From positions 124,001-188,000 of the forward strand of contig JPHH03000024.1 in the NCBI GenBank assembly GCA_000750105.3: 64,000 nucleotides of DNA. Direction: 5' to 3'. Source of the DNA: Tolypocladium sp. Sup5 PDA-1 (Eukaryota > Ascomycota > Sordariomycetes > Hypocreales > Ophiocordycipitaceae). Each line of letters starts with the position of its first letter. The stretch's first letter is position 1. The position numbers were made by a program, and so were the translations under genes. Under the pieces are notes generated by a model. It made no database searches and was not told the DNA's origin. It saw nothing but the letters and a program-made list of their open reading frames with translations. Shown one piece after another: positions 23,701 to 34,802 of this stretch.

Positions 23701-23836
23701 TTCAACACAACCGAAAATCCCTGCACACGTGATTCGACGAGACTTGTGCTCGGATTGCGTCTAACGGACGGAGTTAGACGGCATGTGGTAGAGGCCATTG
23801 ACGCCAGCGACAAGTCCGTGACAGATTGACGATAGC
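20767..23836. other. 3 kb gene-poor stretch with repeat copy B
   Basis: Contains repeat copy B (21492-21600) and a short tandem of GGCCCTCCTT near 23198-23222. Frames such as 21606-22028 minus (140 codons) and 22533-23033 minus (166 codons) have no recognisable domain. The strand between 23290 and 23730 shows weakly protein-like plus frames with several shifts that I cannot identify; they could be a decayed gene. Confidence 0.3.
21492..21600 (+). repeat. Dispersed ~110 bp repeat, copy B
   Basis: Partner of 18761-18870 in the same orientation, roughly three quarters identical by eye, differing mainly by transitions with a few small gaps. Confidence 0.6.
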
Positions 23837-25555
23837 TTAGTGGGCATTGATGGCAGCCATGAGCAACGCCACCAAATCCTTATTGTTTTTGGTCCCGACG
23901 TTGGCATGGCTGTTCAGTATATATTTGACGAAGGCAATGTCACCGTTCGCGGCAGCGGTTGTGAGGAGCATTTCAGCGTCGGCGCCACCTTCGTGTAGCG
24001 CTGGGAAGGAGGATTGGTAATCGTTTGAGATCGAGGCCGCGCGGTCTTTTCCTGATAGATCATCCAAAAGGGGCTTGAAAATCTGTTGACGACATGTGCG
24101 GACAACCTGGGACAGCGATGATTCACCACTACCAGACTGAAAGTAGCCGTCCACGTTTCTAGTTTTCAAGAGAGTCTGGACAACTTCAACGTGATTTTCT
24201 GCAACAGCCCAGTAGAGTGGTGTACGCCCGTCGGAATCTGGGCGGTCCAAACCCACGTTCCCTTCCTTTGAAAAAAGGCCGACGATATTGTCGTAGCCCT
24301 CGCCAGCAGCCCATGATATTGGTGTTCTCCCGTTGCCATCGCGGTGGCTCATGTCAGCTTGGCCTCTTGTAATAAGCAGTTCAGCAACGTCGTAGTGGCC
24401 CAGGGATGCAGCCCAAGAGAGTGGCGTTCCGCCGTCCATATCCGGCAGATCAACCATGACATTGCCGCCATCGAGAAGAAATTCCACGATATTGGCATGA
24501 CCTTCACCTGCGGCCCAAGACAACGGCGTCCTACCGTTTTTGTCCCGGTGATTGACGTCAGCTTTGCCGTGTCTAATAAGTAGCCCAACCACGTTATAAT
24601 GACCCAAAGATGCCGCCCTGGTAAGAGGTGTTGCACCATTATTATCCGGTAAATCCGCGTCCACGTCGCTCTCGTTGAGGAGCAATCTAACCACGTCGGC
24701 CTGACCATTGTTTGCCGCTATGGCAAGCGCTGTTTGGCCGTGACCATCCTGGAGATTTGCGCCAGCTTTACCGCTCCTTAAAAGTAACATGACGACATCG
24801 TAGTGGCCTTGGGACGCAGCCCAACAAAGTGGTGTCGCCCCAATAGTATCCGGCAAATCAACGTTGGCGTTGCGGTCCTCGAGGAGCAATCTGATAACGT
24901 TGGCATGGCCTTCGCGAGCGGCCAATGATACTGGTGTGCTGTCATCTTTGTCTCGGTGGTTGACGTCAACTCTGCCGCTTCTAAGAAGCAAGTTGACGAT
25001 CTTGTCGTGCCCTCGGGACGCCGCCCAGTGAAGCGGTGTTGCAGCATCGATGTCCGGCAGGTCAACGGTGGCAGTACTTTCTTCCAGGAGCAAGGCGACA
25101 AAGGTGTCATGGCCTTCTCCTGCGGCCCAGGATAGTGGTGTCCGACCTTCATCATCCTGGACATCCACGGCTGCTCCAGGCGTCCGCAATGTCGACTCAA
25201 GAGTGGTGCGATGGCCTTTGATGGCAGCCCAGAGTAGCGTCCGGCGGTAGCCGAAGAGTGAGTCGGAGATTGTAGCCTCGATGATGGCTTTGCTATAAAA
25301 AGTAAATGACTGTAGAGGTTGAAAGAATCGGACTGCTTACGTTGTGGCTTCAACGCAAGGCGTGTCACAAGGACTGCCACTAGGTGGGTGGTCACTGGTC
25401 CCAGACGACGCCGCCACACGAGGGGGTTGCGGTGGTGCTCGCGATGCCGAGTCTCTTTGTCTGACTGTGGGCAAAACATCTTCGGATACGTTTTGATTGC
25501 TTCCAATGGCGGTCATGTCGGTGAGAACGAACTGGTTGCCCGCACCCGTGCGCAT
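23837..25555 (-). CDS. Ankyrin-repeat protein
   Basis: Two-exon model, complement of 25341-25555 and 23837-25292 joined; 1671 nt, 556 aa. The junction is GTAAGC...ATAG and restores phase (ACC codon). The first codon could be GTG/ATG-poor at 25555 or ATG 25516; further upstream exons cannot be excluded. The N-terminal ~75 residues are Ser/Pro-rich disorder. From residue ~85 there are about ten ankyrin repeats of 33-34 aa (consensus GRTPLSWAAGEGH..IV..LL). Two repeat flavours alternate: one starts with VDLPD and one with VNHRD, so the true unit is about 68 aa. The last ~120 residues are less regular (LLTTAAANGDIAFVKYILNS). No NACHT or other effector domain is visible in the window. It would be an intracellular protein-binding scaffold; its partner is unknown. 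Confidence 0.82.
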
Positions 25556-26290
25556 GTCTGCAGCGGGTTTGCCGGACGATAAAGATTTACATATGCGTTC
25601 AGTCTGTATCAGAATACTCTACCCCGTAAAACCCTAGTATCTGGCTGTTAACGCTGTTTCGCCGGGCGTGGGATAAGTAGCCGGTCGAATTCGCTCAGCA
25701 GCCGCTTTTGGCTTCCTTTCTGTTGTATCGCTGGTTCTTGGTGCTACTGTGTGTACAGAATCATGTGATTTCGAATCTTCCCCGATCAAGGACTCGCTTG
25801 TCCAGCCCAAACTGAGGAGAAGGTTCTGAGATGATCCTGAACTGCGGCCTTCAGTACAAAGAGCACATTGCACGAGCAGCAACCAAGGGCTTGAAAGCGG
25901 CTATGGAACTACAGAGACTCGGGGGTCTTACTTCGGCCACAAGTAGACAATCGCTCACAACCATTGTGGCTCCTGTGGTGGATTACGCCACCGATGTCTG
26001 AATGCATGCGTGCAAGTATAGAAGGGCCAGCCCCATGAATTGAGTGGAGAAGATTGGCGCAAAGACGATTGTGACGACGAACAGTATGTAATACTAGGCA
26101 CACGCCGATCGTACGTTGAGCTATGTAGGCGAGAATCATAGAGTGGCGGGGTCGGAAATCACAATAAGCCATAATTAGTTCTTCTAAGTTCTTCTAATAC
26201 TTAAACTTCTTATCCCGACTAACTTATTACTCCCGAGTATACTCGAATCAGGCTTAGCCCCGGCCACTCGCGGTCTTAAGATAACGCCCG
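25556..26290. other. Upstream flank of the ankyrin gene, nothing firm
   Basis: A minus frame at 25634-25882 (82 codons) could be a 5' exon of the ankyrin gene but no supported splice pair was found. The rest is AT-rich around 26170-26240. The left border of the LTR lies at 26291. Confidence 0.3.
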
Positions 26291-26551
26291 TGTAAGGGGG
26301 CTTGCTAGAGTTTGTTCAACAAGTAGGTGCCTTCGTATTGTCTATTCAAAGCTAAGGAGAAAGAAAAGAGGAAGAGGACGAGGCAGGCCTGCCCTGGGCT
26401 CTTATTACAGAGCCCTGACGCCGTGGTCGGGGCCGCCACCGGATGTCTCAGTTCACTTACACGGTTCTGCCCCGGGCCCGAGCCCGGCCCACTTACATGG
26501 CCCTGGTCCTGGCTGTGCCAGGACCACACAACTGGGCGTAGCCCGTGACAT
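26291..26551 (-). repeat. 3' LTR of the gypsy fragment (261 bp)
   Basis: Begins TGTCACGGGC directly after the purine tract and ends CCCCCTTACA, so it has the TGT...ACA form of an LTR. The right end (26551) is firm; the left end (26291) is inferred from the first suitable TTACA and a usual LTR length. Confidence 0.6.
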
Positions 26552-26570
26552 TACCCCCCGTCTCCCCTTC
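26552..26570 (-). other. Polypurine tract of the gypsy fragment
   Basis: Minus strand AAGGGGAGACGGGGGGTAA abuts the TG of the LTR, the expected position of the plus-strand primer in LTR elements. Confidence 0.65.
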
Positions 26571-26910
26571 GGCGGCTTCTCGTAATGCTCACGGGGCCCG
26601 TCGTTCGTCATGACGGGTCCGTAAGTAGCTTCAAGCGCCTCCATCGCCTCCGTCTCCTCCAGGAAGTCTACCGGCTCCCACGTCGGGTCGGCGAAGCCAC
26701 GCCAACGCACGAATACCTGCCGGGATCTCCCGCGGCCACGCTTCTTCCACCTCGCGCAAAGGACCTCTTCGACTACCCATTCGTCTGATCCCGCCTCGTC
26801 GCGAATCGGGGGCGGCTGCGGGTTGTCCACAACCTGGCCGGGTGTAGGGCTCTCATGAGCTCTCCGGAGCAGGTCGACGTGGAATCGGGGGTGGATCCAG
26901 CCGGGCACAG

Positions 26911-29726
26911 CTACAACGCGGTTGCGTATGTGTTCCACGCCTCCGAGTAGATCTCCCAGATCGTCTGAGCTATAACGATTTGGCTCACCTCAGCTGCCGT
27001 ATTCTTCTGTGCCTGCTCTAGCACTGCCAACGCGGGTAGGTCACGGCGCTGTTTGCGTAACCGTTCCCAGTAAACGTGTAGCTTTGCGAGGAGGTGCTGA
27101 TTGTATGCCCGAGCAACTTCCTCGGCACAGAGTCTGATGATACGGCCGGCGACCGTCATGCCTTCCTTTTTCCGTCCCTCTTTGAAGGCTTGCCGTGCGT
27201 CTCGGATCCATTCCTTAAGGAAGAACTCCACAGTCACTTGGCTGGTGGTCAGAGCCTGGACGTTTGTCTGCGAAGCGAGACGTGTCTGAAGAGGATTCCT
27301 AGGAATGTAGAGTTCAATCAGTGTCTCGAGAGCGAGATGGCCTTCTTGCCATTTGAAGAGACTGCGAGGTATCCAGAGCATCCCCGATGCCTTGATGGGT
27401 GCCTCGAGCCCGAGTCCCCGCCGCTCACTAAAGGATCGCCCCTTCACCCGCACACGCAATCGCGACAGCCACATCCACTTGTCGTAGTTCACTTCCCGCT
27501 GACTACTGAGGCTATGCACGAGCAACCGACAAAAGAGCTGTGCAGTATAGAAGGCGAGAATGCGCCGGATGGGGCCTTCAGCCGGGTTTCGCAGCACCGA
27601 TGACGGCGACGACGACGCTTCCTTAAAGAGGTGGTCCAAGGGCAGCACGAGACGCGCAGCTTGCGTGAAGATCAAGGCGTTGATGTCTCTCGTGGGGACA
27701 ACCCAGAACGGATAATGAGGCTCATCTGCCTCGGGTTGCATGCCCAGTACGCGAGAGACGGAGCCGGCGTGAGGATTCTGCTCTGGATCGAAAGCGCCCC
27801 GACTCCACATGGTGAGCGCGGCATCGAGACGGAGTGTCATCTCCTTGCGAAGCCCGTAGTTTGTCAGGGCTTGCGGGTCGGAGATGGCCTTGAGGTGTCG
27901 CTTGTTCGCCTCCCACGCTTTATGAAGCGAATGACGATTGAGCCGAGTTTCGTACCCACACTCGCGGTCCTTGGTCAACGAAGCGAGGTCCCGGATCATG
28001 GTTCATCAAGAGCCAGGAGGGGGAGGAATCCGGATCCGAAGAGGCTGTAGTTGCTGTACATGACGGCGAAGAGCTCTCTATTCGATGCGTACGCCTTGGC
28101 CCGCGCGATGCTGGTCTGCCGTGAGGCTGGATGGCCAATGTTGGGTGTCTGTGCGCCTTACGGTCGAAGTCAAAGTTCCGGTGTCGCGCAGCAAAAAGGA
28201 ACGAAAATGCGTGGCCACCAGCGGAGCATCAGGCGAGGCCCTTAGCAGTCGTTCCTGAAGGCGCCGGTTGCAGTGGCTCTTCCAGAGCAGAGTGAACGGC
28301 TCGCTTCGTCGTAGCTCTCGGGAGCCGAGATTAGCAACGAAGTCTCGCGTTCCGACGTCAATCCAACAGGAGCGCATGTCCACCTTCTCGGGATCAATGT
28401 ATGCCATGACTGCCCTTTCGAACTGAGAGAGTGTCTCACTGAGTGTCGACGCCGCAAATGTGTTCTTCAGGTCGTGTGCCTGCATCAACAACTGAGGATT
28501 CTGGAAGTAGGCAGCTGGCTCTCCTCGCCGAGTCTGTATCCTTAGTTGGTTTGCCTTGGCAACGATCGAGCGCCAGAAGAGCGGTAGATCTCCCGCGGGT
28601 ATGGTGTAGGCCAAGCGGAAAGCACGGCTCTCATCCTCCGCACTCCAGCGACCCATGCCCGGTTTCTCTTGGTAGGAACGAGACTTCGCGTAGACCATAT
28701 CGAACTTCCGAGGGATCTCTTGGCGAATTGGGTCTCTCACCGTCTCATATGCTGCTGGGATGACGATGTCATCGTAAAGGTCTTTCTACCGCTCCAGGGA
28801 GAGGGCATTCGAGGTAGTCGACGCCGTCGGTCCAGTGCTCCTGGTCGAGTCTGGGAAAAAGAGAACGACTGTGAACCGAATGCTGGGGGTGTTGAAGGAG
28901 CCCAGGGGAATATGGCGCGTATTGACTAGGTCGAGCCCATGAGGCTGGATCACCTGGTCCGTCACCAAGTTCAGGCTGAAGTGAGGCAAGAAGGACAGTA
29001 GAAAGTCAGTAGGAGCCCGGATCGCTGCAAGGTCTGTGGCCCCGAGCCAGATGCTGTCAATGTCCCATTGTCGCGTCACGGTGATCGAACGCAGAGGCAG
29101 AGCGGCTTGCGTCTTTCGAAAGGAGAGCGGTTCGACCGGCTGGCGAGAGAGAAGCGTTTGCCATTGCGGGAAGTGGGTGCTGGGCTCGTACGAGCCGTCC
29201 TCGTCAAAATCTTTCGACAGCGGCGGCAGGGACTGCTGAAGCTGTGCGACCCTCTCTTGGATAGTGTGTGTGTTTTCGGGCTCGTCTTGTTCGCAGGGAT
29301 GCGGACCTGGCGTTCACAACGGGTATGAGTGTGAGCAAGTATGAGCATGTATAGCAGGCAGTACCGTGCGCAAAGAGACTTACAATCGCACTCCACATCG
29401 AAAAATTCTCGAGTAACCTTGTCGTATACTTTCACCTGCGCGTCGAGAAAGTCGGCGCCGCCCTTGGTGTCTTGGCCGCTGATGGCTTCGAGGTAGTGGC
29501 CAGGAGTGCCGTCTGTTCGACAGGCCGGCGACGGCGCCGAAACTGATGAATTGAGACTGAACCCAGAGACAGATTGGCGCTGTGAACTAGTCGGGCGCGA
29601 CGCCGCCGGCGAGCTCAGCAAAGAAAAGTGAGTGACGCTGGGCGCAGATGGCGAAGGACCTTGTGCATGGAGCCCGGGCGATGGCGTCGGGGTGGATGGC
29701 CTGTCGTCCGCCCCGGAATCAAACAC
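26911..29726 (-). pseudogene. Large orphan fungal gene, copy 1 (broken and 3'-truncated)
   Basis: Minus-strand order: a Ser/Pro-rich N-terminus (29726-29390); an intron GTAAGT...GCCAG (about 29385-29308); then DFDEDGSYEPSTHFPQWQTL, ITVTRQWDIDSIWLGATDLA, LVTDQVIQPHGLDLVNTRH, KSRSYQEKPGMGRWSAEDES, RSCWIDVGTRDFV, IARAKAYASNRELF, MIRDLASLTKDREC, YPFWVVPTRDINALIFTQAA, LILAFYTAQLFCRLLV-like and RRGLGLEAPIKASGMLWIP. It breaks by a TAG near 28786 and two frame shifts (about 28150 and 28000). Homology to copy 2 stops at AQTIWEIYSEAWNTY, where gypsy sequence begins. The intact protein would exceed 1,000 residues. I know of no named domain; I recall similar uncharacterised proteins in sordariomycetes but cannot check. 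Function unknown. Confidence 0.65.
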
Positions 29727-31440
29727 GGAATCATCGGATACGGAGCCGAGAAGGCAACAGTAGAAGAGCGAGGTGACGCTTCGGACGCGGAAGCGGCGTC
29801 TCTTCCATGGTCGGAAAAGGGCTCTTCTTCCAATTGATGTAATCCGTCGCCTAGATCCGGGCTCGACGGTCTATCGATGGACCAAAATCGTGTTTCGCGC
29901 GACGCCCTTGATGGTGTTGGACTTCAGAATTGTCGTTGTTCGGCGGGTGGTCCACGCGGCGCGTTGCTAGCTAGGTATTGGAGGTTCGGCCATCTCGCAA
30001 TTGAAAAGCGCTACCAATCGGTGACGTAGCTAGCTGGATCAGCCCCAATTTCCTCAAATGATCACTGCTCCACAACTTCTGTTTGAGGAGCCTCAGTCTG
30101 GGTGAGAAACTGCTGCAGTAGCGAATCAGGCCGAAATATTGCTTCCATTGCTCTCTTCTTGGCCTCAAGATGAGTACAAATATCGTACTGCTTGTCGTGA
30201 TTGTCCAATAGTGCCTGGGCGTGTTGGAGTTGCTGGAGAGTCTTCCGACTAAATCCAGTCGAAGTGGTAAAGCCGCAAGTGTACTATGGCACTTTAGACG
30301 CACGTCTGTATCTCTGAGAGTGCTTGAGGACTAGATGGCGATCGGAACGAGACATGCGGTACAATGCGTCGGCAGCCGTTCACGAGAAGATTTGAGCAGA
30401 CCTCGTCGCGGCAACCTGATGGATACGGCCATCACGAGTCTACAAACTTGGACCGTATTACTGCATGTAAAGTGTCCTCCATGCGAACTGATCGCGGTTA
30501 CGTTGTGGTTGCTTTCTTGCTCGCCGGCCTCGTGGCAACCCTCCAGACATCTCAGGCCCAAGGTCGGCAACACGACTTCTACACAACTCAGAGTTACCTA
30601 TCGCAGACTCTCCAGCATCAAGAAGGGATACAAGGCGCTCGTACGGTGACCTAAGCCATTACAACAACCCAAGACGCCAAAGTTGGGGACCCAAGACGAC
30701 GGGGTCGGCAAAAGCATGCCCCATCAGGCCTCAGGCCCAGCGCGGCCATCGACAATATGGGACAGCTCCAAGTGGAATCCACTGGATGCCGGAACTTTGC
30801 TAACTCTTGCTACGTGCAAATCGAAGTGACTGCAGAGCGTCTGCTGGCGGGAGTGAAGTGGGCTGCAGAGATCCCACGACTGGTAGGCTGTGGCTCCGAC
30901 CGTGATGCCACAGCTGGTGTTGCTCCTGCTGAGACCAGCACCGCTCGTTCAGGATAGGTTGAACGGCTGAAACGCCTGTAAGCTTTTCCAACACATCATG
31001 GGGCCTCCAAGATGGGCGGGTTTATCGACAAGTTGATGGGGTTGTCAGCATGCTCCGAACTGACAGCTTCTGTTTCGAACCACGACAACGTCCTGCAACT
31101 CGACTCGACGACATGTCGAACGGAGCTGATTACCGTGAAAGCTGGTGGCACGGCCAGGCAGCATGGGTGGGAATCTAGACCTTTTATTGTCCGGCTCTGA
31201 CATGTTTTAGCTGAGCAAGGCGATTCACGACTCTGGCTGCTGCGCGCAGACACAGATGTCCTCGTAACCATCATGTGCAGAGTTGGCGGCACAACGAATT
31301 GCCCAAGACTATGCACTCGAAGCAGTTACTGATTCTGACCACTGGGCGTGTGAATGGGCTCAGGCTCACAAGGACGAGCAAACTTGGACCGTTCTCTGGC
31401 CGTAGGTGTTCGCCTTGCATCACGACGGCCAGCGAATTCT
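29727..31440. other. 1.7 kb stretch between the two orphan-gene copies
   Basis: No supported gene. One small plus frame, 30481-30654 (57 codons), starts with a signal-peptide-like segment (GYVVVAFLLAGLVATLQTSQ) and could be a tiny secreted protein, but nothing else supports it. The first ~100 bp may contain the promoter of orphan copy 1. Confidence 0.3.
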
Positions 31441-34269
31441 TCACAAAGAAAGTGATCGAATGGCCTCGATCAAGGCCATGGCGTTGTGGTGGGTCGGCAG
31501 CAAAACTGTGGGCGTGCTGGCTTTGGACATGACCCGGACAGTCGTTACCACAATGGGAACGTGGAAGAGGTCTTCGTACGCTTTCTCATTCGACATCGTA
31601 AAAGTCCAGGGCAAGATGTAAGCCCTCTCTCCCTTATGACTCCAGTAAGGCCCGGTAAGGTCTATCAGGCATTGCAACGCTTGTCGACAACTTCGATTGT
31701 TTTCTCTGATATTGGCCTCTTGCAGGTGATCCTTGTGGATTACAAGCTGTGAGTGCTTGAAGGAGTCAGCACAAATCTGGAATTCTTTGGCGTCGATGGC
31801 CGTTGAGGTCGTAGCAGGAATGTTCGGGTTTCGACCTCGAGAATCATCGACTGACTCCGAAGGATATTCCATGCTACTCATGGATGGAGAGAAATATGGA
31901 GCCCAGAACTGGACCCTGAAAAAGGTTGGCCGATGTTCGTACCAGCTTCCCAAGCTGCGATTTGTACCTACTTCTTTGCTCCTATCACCATTGAAGGTAA
32001 CCATAATGAAGTTGCCGATGATGCGGCGAAAACGAGCATCAAAAGATCCTGCGTATTCGTCAATGGTTGCCCGTAGTCCCTTGAATTTCCGGTACAGCTC
32101 AAGAAAATCGAGGCTGTTCCATGTAGGCATGTCCGGTCGGTCAAAAAGGTGCCGGAAGACGAACTCCGACCAACCATCTCCGGGTGGAAGATGCTTGCGC
32201 GTTGCCATCCAACACGGCAGCTCTCCTGGCATCCGTTCAGACCCGACCACTGGATGAAAATGACCATATGTCGACCAAGCTTCATCATAAACCTCCCATA
32301 TTGTCTGAGCCGTCACGATTCGGCCATTGTCAGCTGATGATTCCTTCTGTCCCTGCTGCAGACGACAGAGTGGTGGCGTTTTAAGTCCGTCGGAAAACAC
32401 GACACAGCTCCAATACAGCCGTAGTTTCGAAAGCATATGGAGGTGATATGCCCGAGCGACATCTTCGGCAGCTAAGCAGCTAGCAATCCCAGTTAGCTCT
32501 TCCGCCCTGCAGTGGTTCCTAAGAACAAACTCTCCACGAGCCTCCCGGAGCAGCTGCTGCAGGAGGTACCCAACTGAAATCCTAGATGTGGTGAAGGACT
32601 AGATATTCCGCTGGTTAATGAGGCGTGCTTGACATGAATTCCGTGGGAGATAAAGTTGAATAAGGGTCTCGAGAGCGATATGCCCGCCCTGCCGGTCCAT
32701 ACAACCTCGAGGGATCCAGACCATTCCTGACGCGCTTATTGAGGCCTCAAGTCCAAGGCCACGCCGCTCTATTATGGTCCGATGTGCCCGCCAATTCCGT
32801 ACCTTCCATCGGGACTGCCAAATCCAGTTGTCATTCGGAAGCCGCCGCTCGGCATTGAGACTATGCATGAGTAGCCCGCAGAGCAGCTGGGCCGTGTAAA
32901 ACCCAAGGAGTAGTGACGGTGAGGAGTGTGCGGTCTAGAGGGACGCTTCTCAAAACAGGTGGTCAAGCGGAAGAATGAACCGTGCAGCTTGACTGAATAC
33001 GAGAGAGTTTAAGTCTCTACTAGGAACCACCCAGAACGGATAATGCTTTGCGGCATCAGGTGCAAGGCCAACGTTCCAAGTGAGCTGTCCTAGGTGGGGA
33101 CTCCGGTTGGGAGCAAAATAATCACGATCCTACATCATGAGGATTGCGTCGAGGCGAAAAGTCAACTCCTTCCGTAGACCATAACTGGCTGCAGCTATCG
33201 AGTCCGATATGGCCCTTAAGTGACGCTTAATAGCCTCCCAAGCTTTCGACAAGGAGCTCCGATTGAGTTGCGTTGGAGGTGCCTGCTGATCGCCAAAGCA
33301 CGTTGTCGAAAGATCCTTGATCATTTCATCGTTTAGGGCGAGAAGTGAGAGATACTCCGACCCGAAGATGTTGTAGTTGCTAAATATTACAGAGACTTGT
33401 TCTTTGCTGCAGCTGTATGCCTTGGCGCGAATGATGGCTGGTTCCATGTGATCAGGATGGCGTGGGTTCGAGCCCCGACCGATCTTTCGCTTGGACTGGT
33501 AGTTGTCAACATCGCGAGGAGAAATGTGCGGAAATATGTCGCGTCAAGTGAATCAATGGGGCGACTTCGGAAAGTTTCTCATGAAGTTGGCGATGACATT
33601 CGCTTTTCCATAGGAGTGTGTAAGGCTCCGATTCCCGGAAATTTTGAGGCGGACTAGTGACAAGGTCTCTCATTCCAATATCCAACCAACAGGAGCGGAT
33701 ATCCAGGTAGGTAGGATCCACGGCTTGAAGGATAATATTTTGAAATCGGTACAAAGTCTCTTCCAGAGTTTTGCAGTCGAACGTATTTTTGAGGCAGTGA
33801 GACTTGAAGAGGAGTAGAGGGTTTTTGAAATATTCAACTGTCTTTCCCTGTTGAGTGGGAATCTGTAATACATTTGCCCTTCTGACAATCGATTGCTAAA
33901 ATTGCAGAAGATCCTCGGCTGGGATAGTATACTATCCTTCGCCCGAGCCACAGAATTCGCTCCAGTCGCTCTCCAGCCTTGGACGTGGGCTCAAGGTATT
34001 TGGGTCCTCGTCGATCTTGTGGTAGTCGAACCAGCCCTCCGGGAAGAAGTGTTCGACGTAGACGAGCTCGAGCATGGCGTAGTCTTCGGGTAAGGGTAAG
34101 GCGACTCGCCCCTTTCTGGTTCCGGGAACTCGTCGCCATCAATCCTCCGCTTAAACTTGCTCATCTTGAGCAAGTAGTTGAGCATAATTGACGTGAGTTT
34201 CCAAGGGTACCGACTCTCGAGGTGCGTCATGGCAGCTGGGTATCGGGACATGTAGTAAAGAAACACCAT
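31441..34269 (-). pseudogene. Large orphan fungal gene, copy 2 (strongly decayed)
   Basis: Same family and order as copy 1: FKRRIDGDEFPEPERGE near 34170; then, after shifts, ESEPYTLLWKSECHRQLHEK, LDIRSCWLDIGMRDLV, NYNIFGSEYLSLLALNDEM, MIKDLSTTCFGD, KAWEAIKRHLRAISDS, RRGLGLEASISASGMVWIPR and TAQTIWEVYDEAWSTYGHF. Unlike copy 1 it keeps the C-terminal part as a 331-codon open frame (31441-32436): GELPCWMATRKHLPPGDGW, MPTWNSLDFLELYRKFKGL, FDARFRRIIGNFIMVTFNGD and FFRVQFWAPYFSPS. More than five frame changes and several stops occur upstream. Together the copies show the full family layout. No catalytic motif is recognised. Confidence 0.65.
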
Positions 34270-34802
34270 GGTTGTGCGAAGGCAAGATAGAGTGTTCTTG
34301 TTGCCCTATCGCCATCGTCCATGCCTGCGTCCGATTCGTCCGTTCGCCTCGATATGGCTTGCATAAGCACGTTGGACTCTACGACGAACCCTAACAGGGA
34401 GCAACTCAGGGAGATGCCAACGTAGTACCAATAAACCTGTTAGCTGATACCGCGGGGCACAAACTTGCAGTTCAGTGCAGTACAGCACAGATGAGAGTTG
34501 AATGTGATGCTCTGTAAAGTCGATACATATTTCTCGTGCTGACACAGTCGTGCTGCGTTGCTTAAACCGCTGATGTCGACGCTGAATGTGGCTCATTCAG
34601 TTGCGCGGCTACGGACACGGCTTCGTTGCCGGAAAGGGCTTCCAGACACGCCACAAGCCAAATATTCCCTTTAGAAACGATCGCGCGACCATTGCTGCAA
34701 AGTTACTCGCTTAGAGCCAAAGTTACGTGCCCGTCCATTAGCAACTTATATAAAGGTATTCGGATGCACAGGGTTGCTCTTCCTGACAAGCATTAGCACA
34801 AG
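34270..34802. other. Spacer and promoter region of the RING-like gene
   Basis: No gene seen. The right end holds a TATA-like box (34747-34755) for the gene at 34803. Confidence 0.4.
34747..34755 (+). promoter_or_regulatory. TATA-like box
   Basis: TATATAAAG lies 48 bp upstream of the ATG at 34803, at a spacing usable for a fungal core promoter. Confidence 0.4.

Larger units (their letters stand above)
26291..26938 (-). mobile_element. Ty3/gypsy (chromovirus) 3'-end fragment: integrase tail, chromodomain, PPT, LTR
   Basis: On the minus strand, 26938-26572 encodes the end of a gypsy polyprotein. First comes the integrase C-terminal module (VVAVPGWIHPRFHVDLLRRA, SPTPGQVVDNPQPPPI). A chromodomain follows (EWVVEEVLCARWKKRGRG, QVFVRWRGFADPTWEPVDFL), which marks chromoviruses. 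A purine-rich tract (26552-26570) immediately precedes TGTCACGG, the start of the LTR. The reading frame runs on into the LTR and ends at 26453. Everything upstream of the integrase tail is missing: at about 26930 the sequence switches to the large orphan gene on the same strand. No 5' LTR was found. It is a dead, 5'-truncated copy or a chimeric element. Confidence 0.8.

Noticed and set aside
25634..25882. 82-codon minus frame as a 5' exon of the ankyrin gene
   Set aside because: No splice pair joins it in phase to the exon at 25341-25555 with any supporting similarity.
30481..30654. 57-codon frame with a signal-peptide-like start
   Set aside because: Only the hydrophobic start supports it; no Cys pattern, homologue or promoter evidence.
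33465..33490. GTGGGTTCGAGCCCC, another T-loop-like string
   Set aside because: It lies inside the decayed coding region of orphan copy 2 and lacks the rest of a tRNA.
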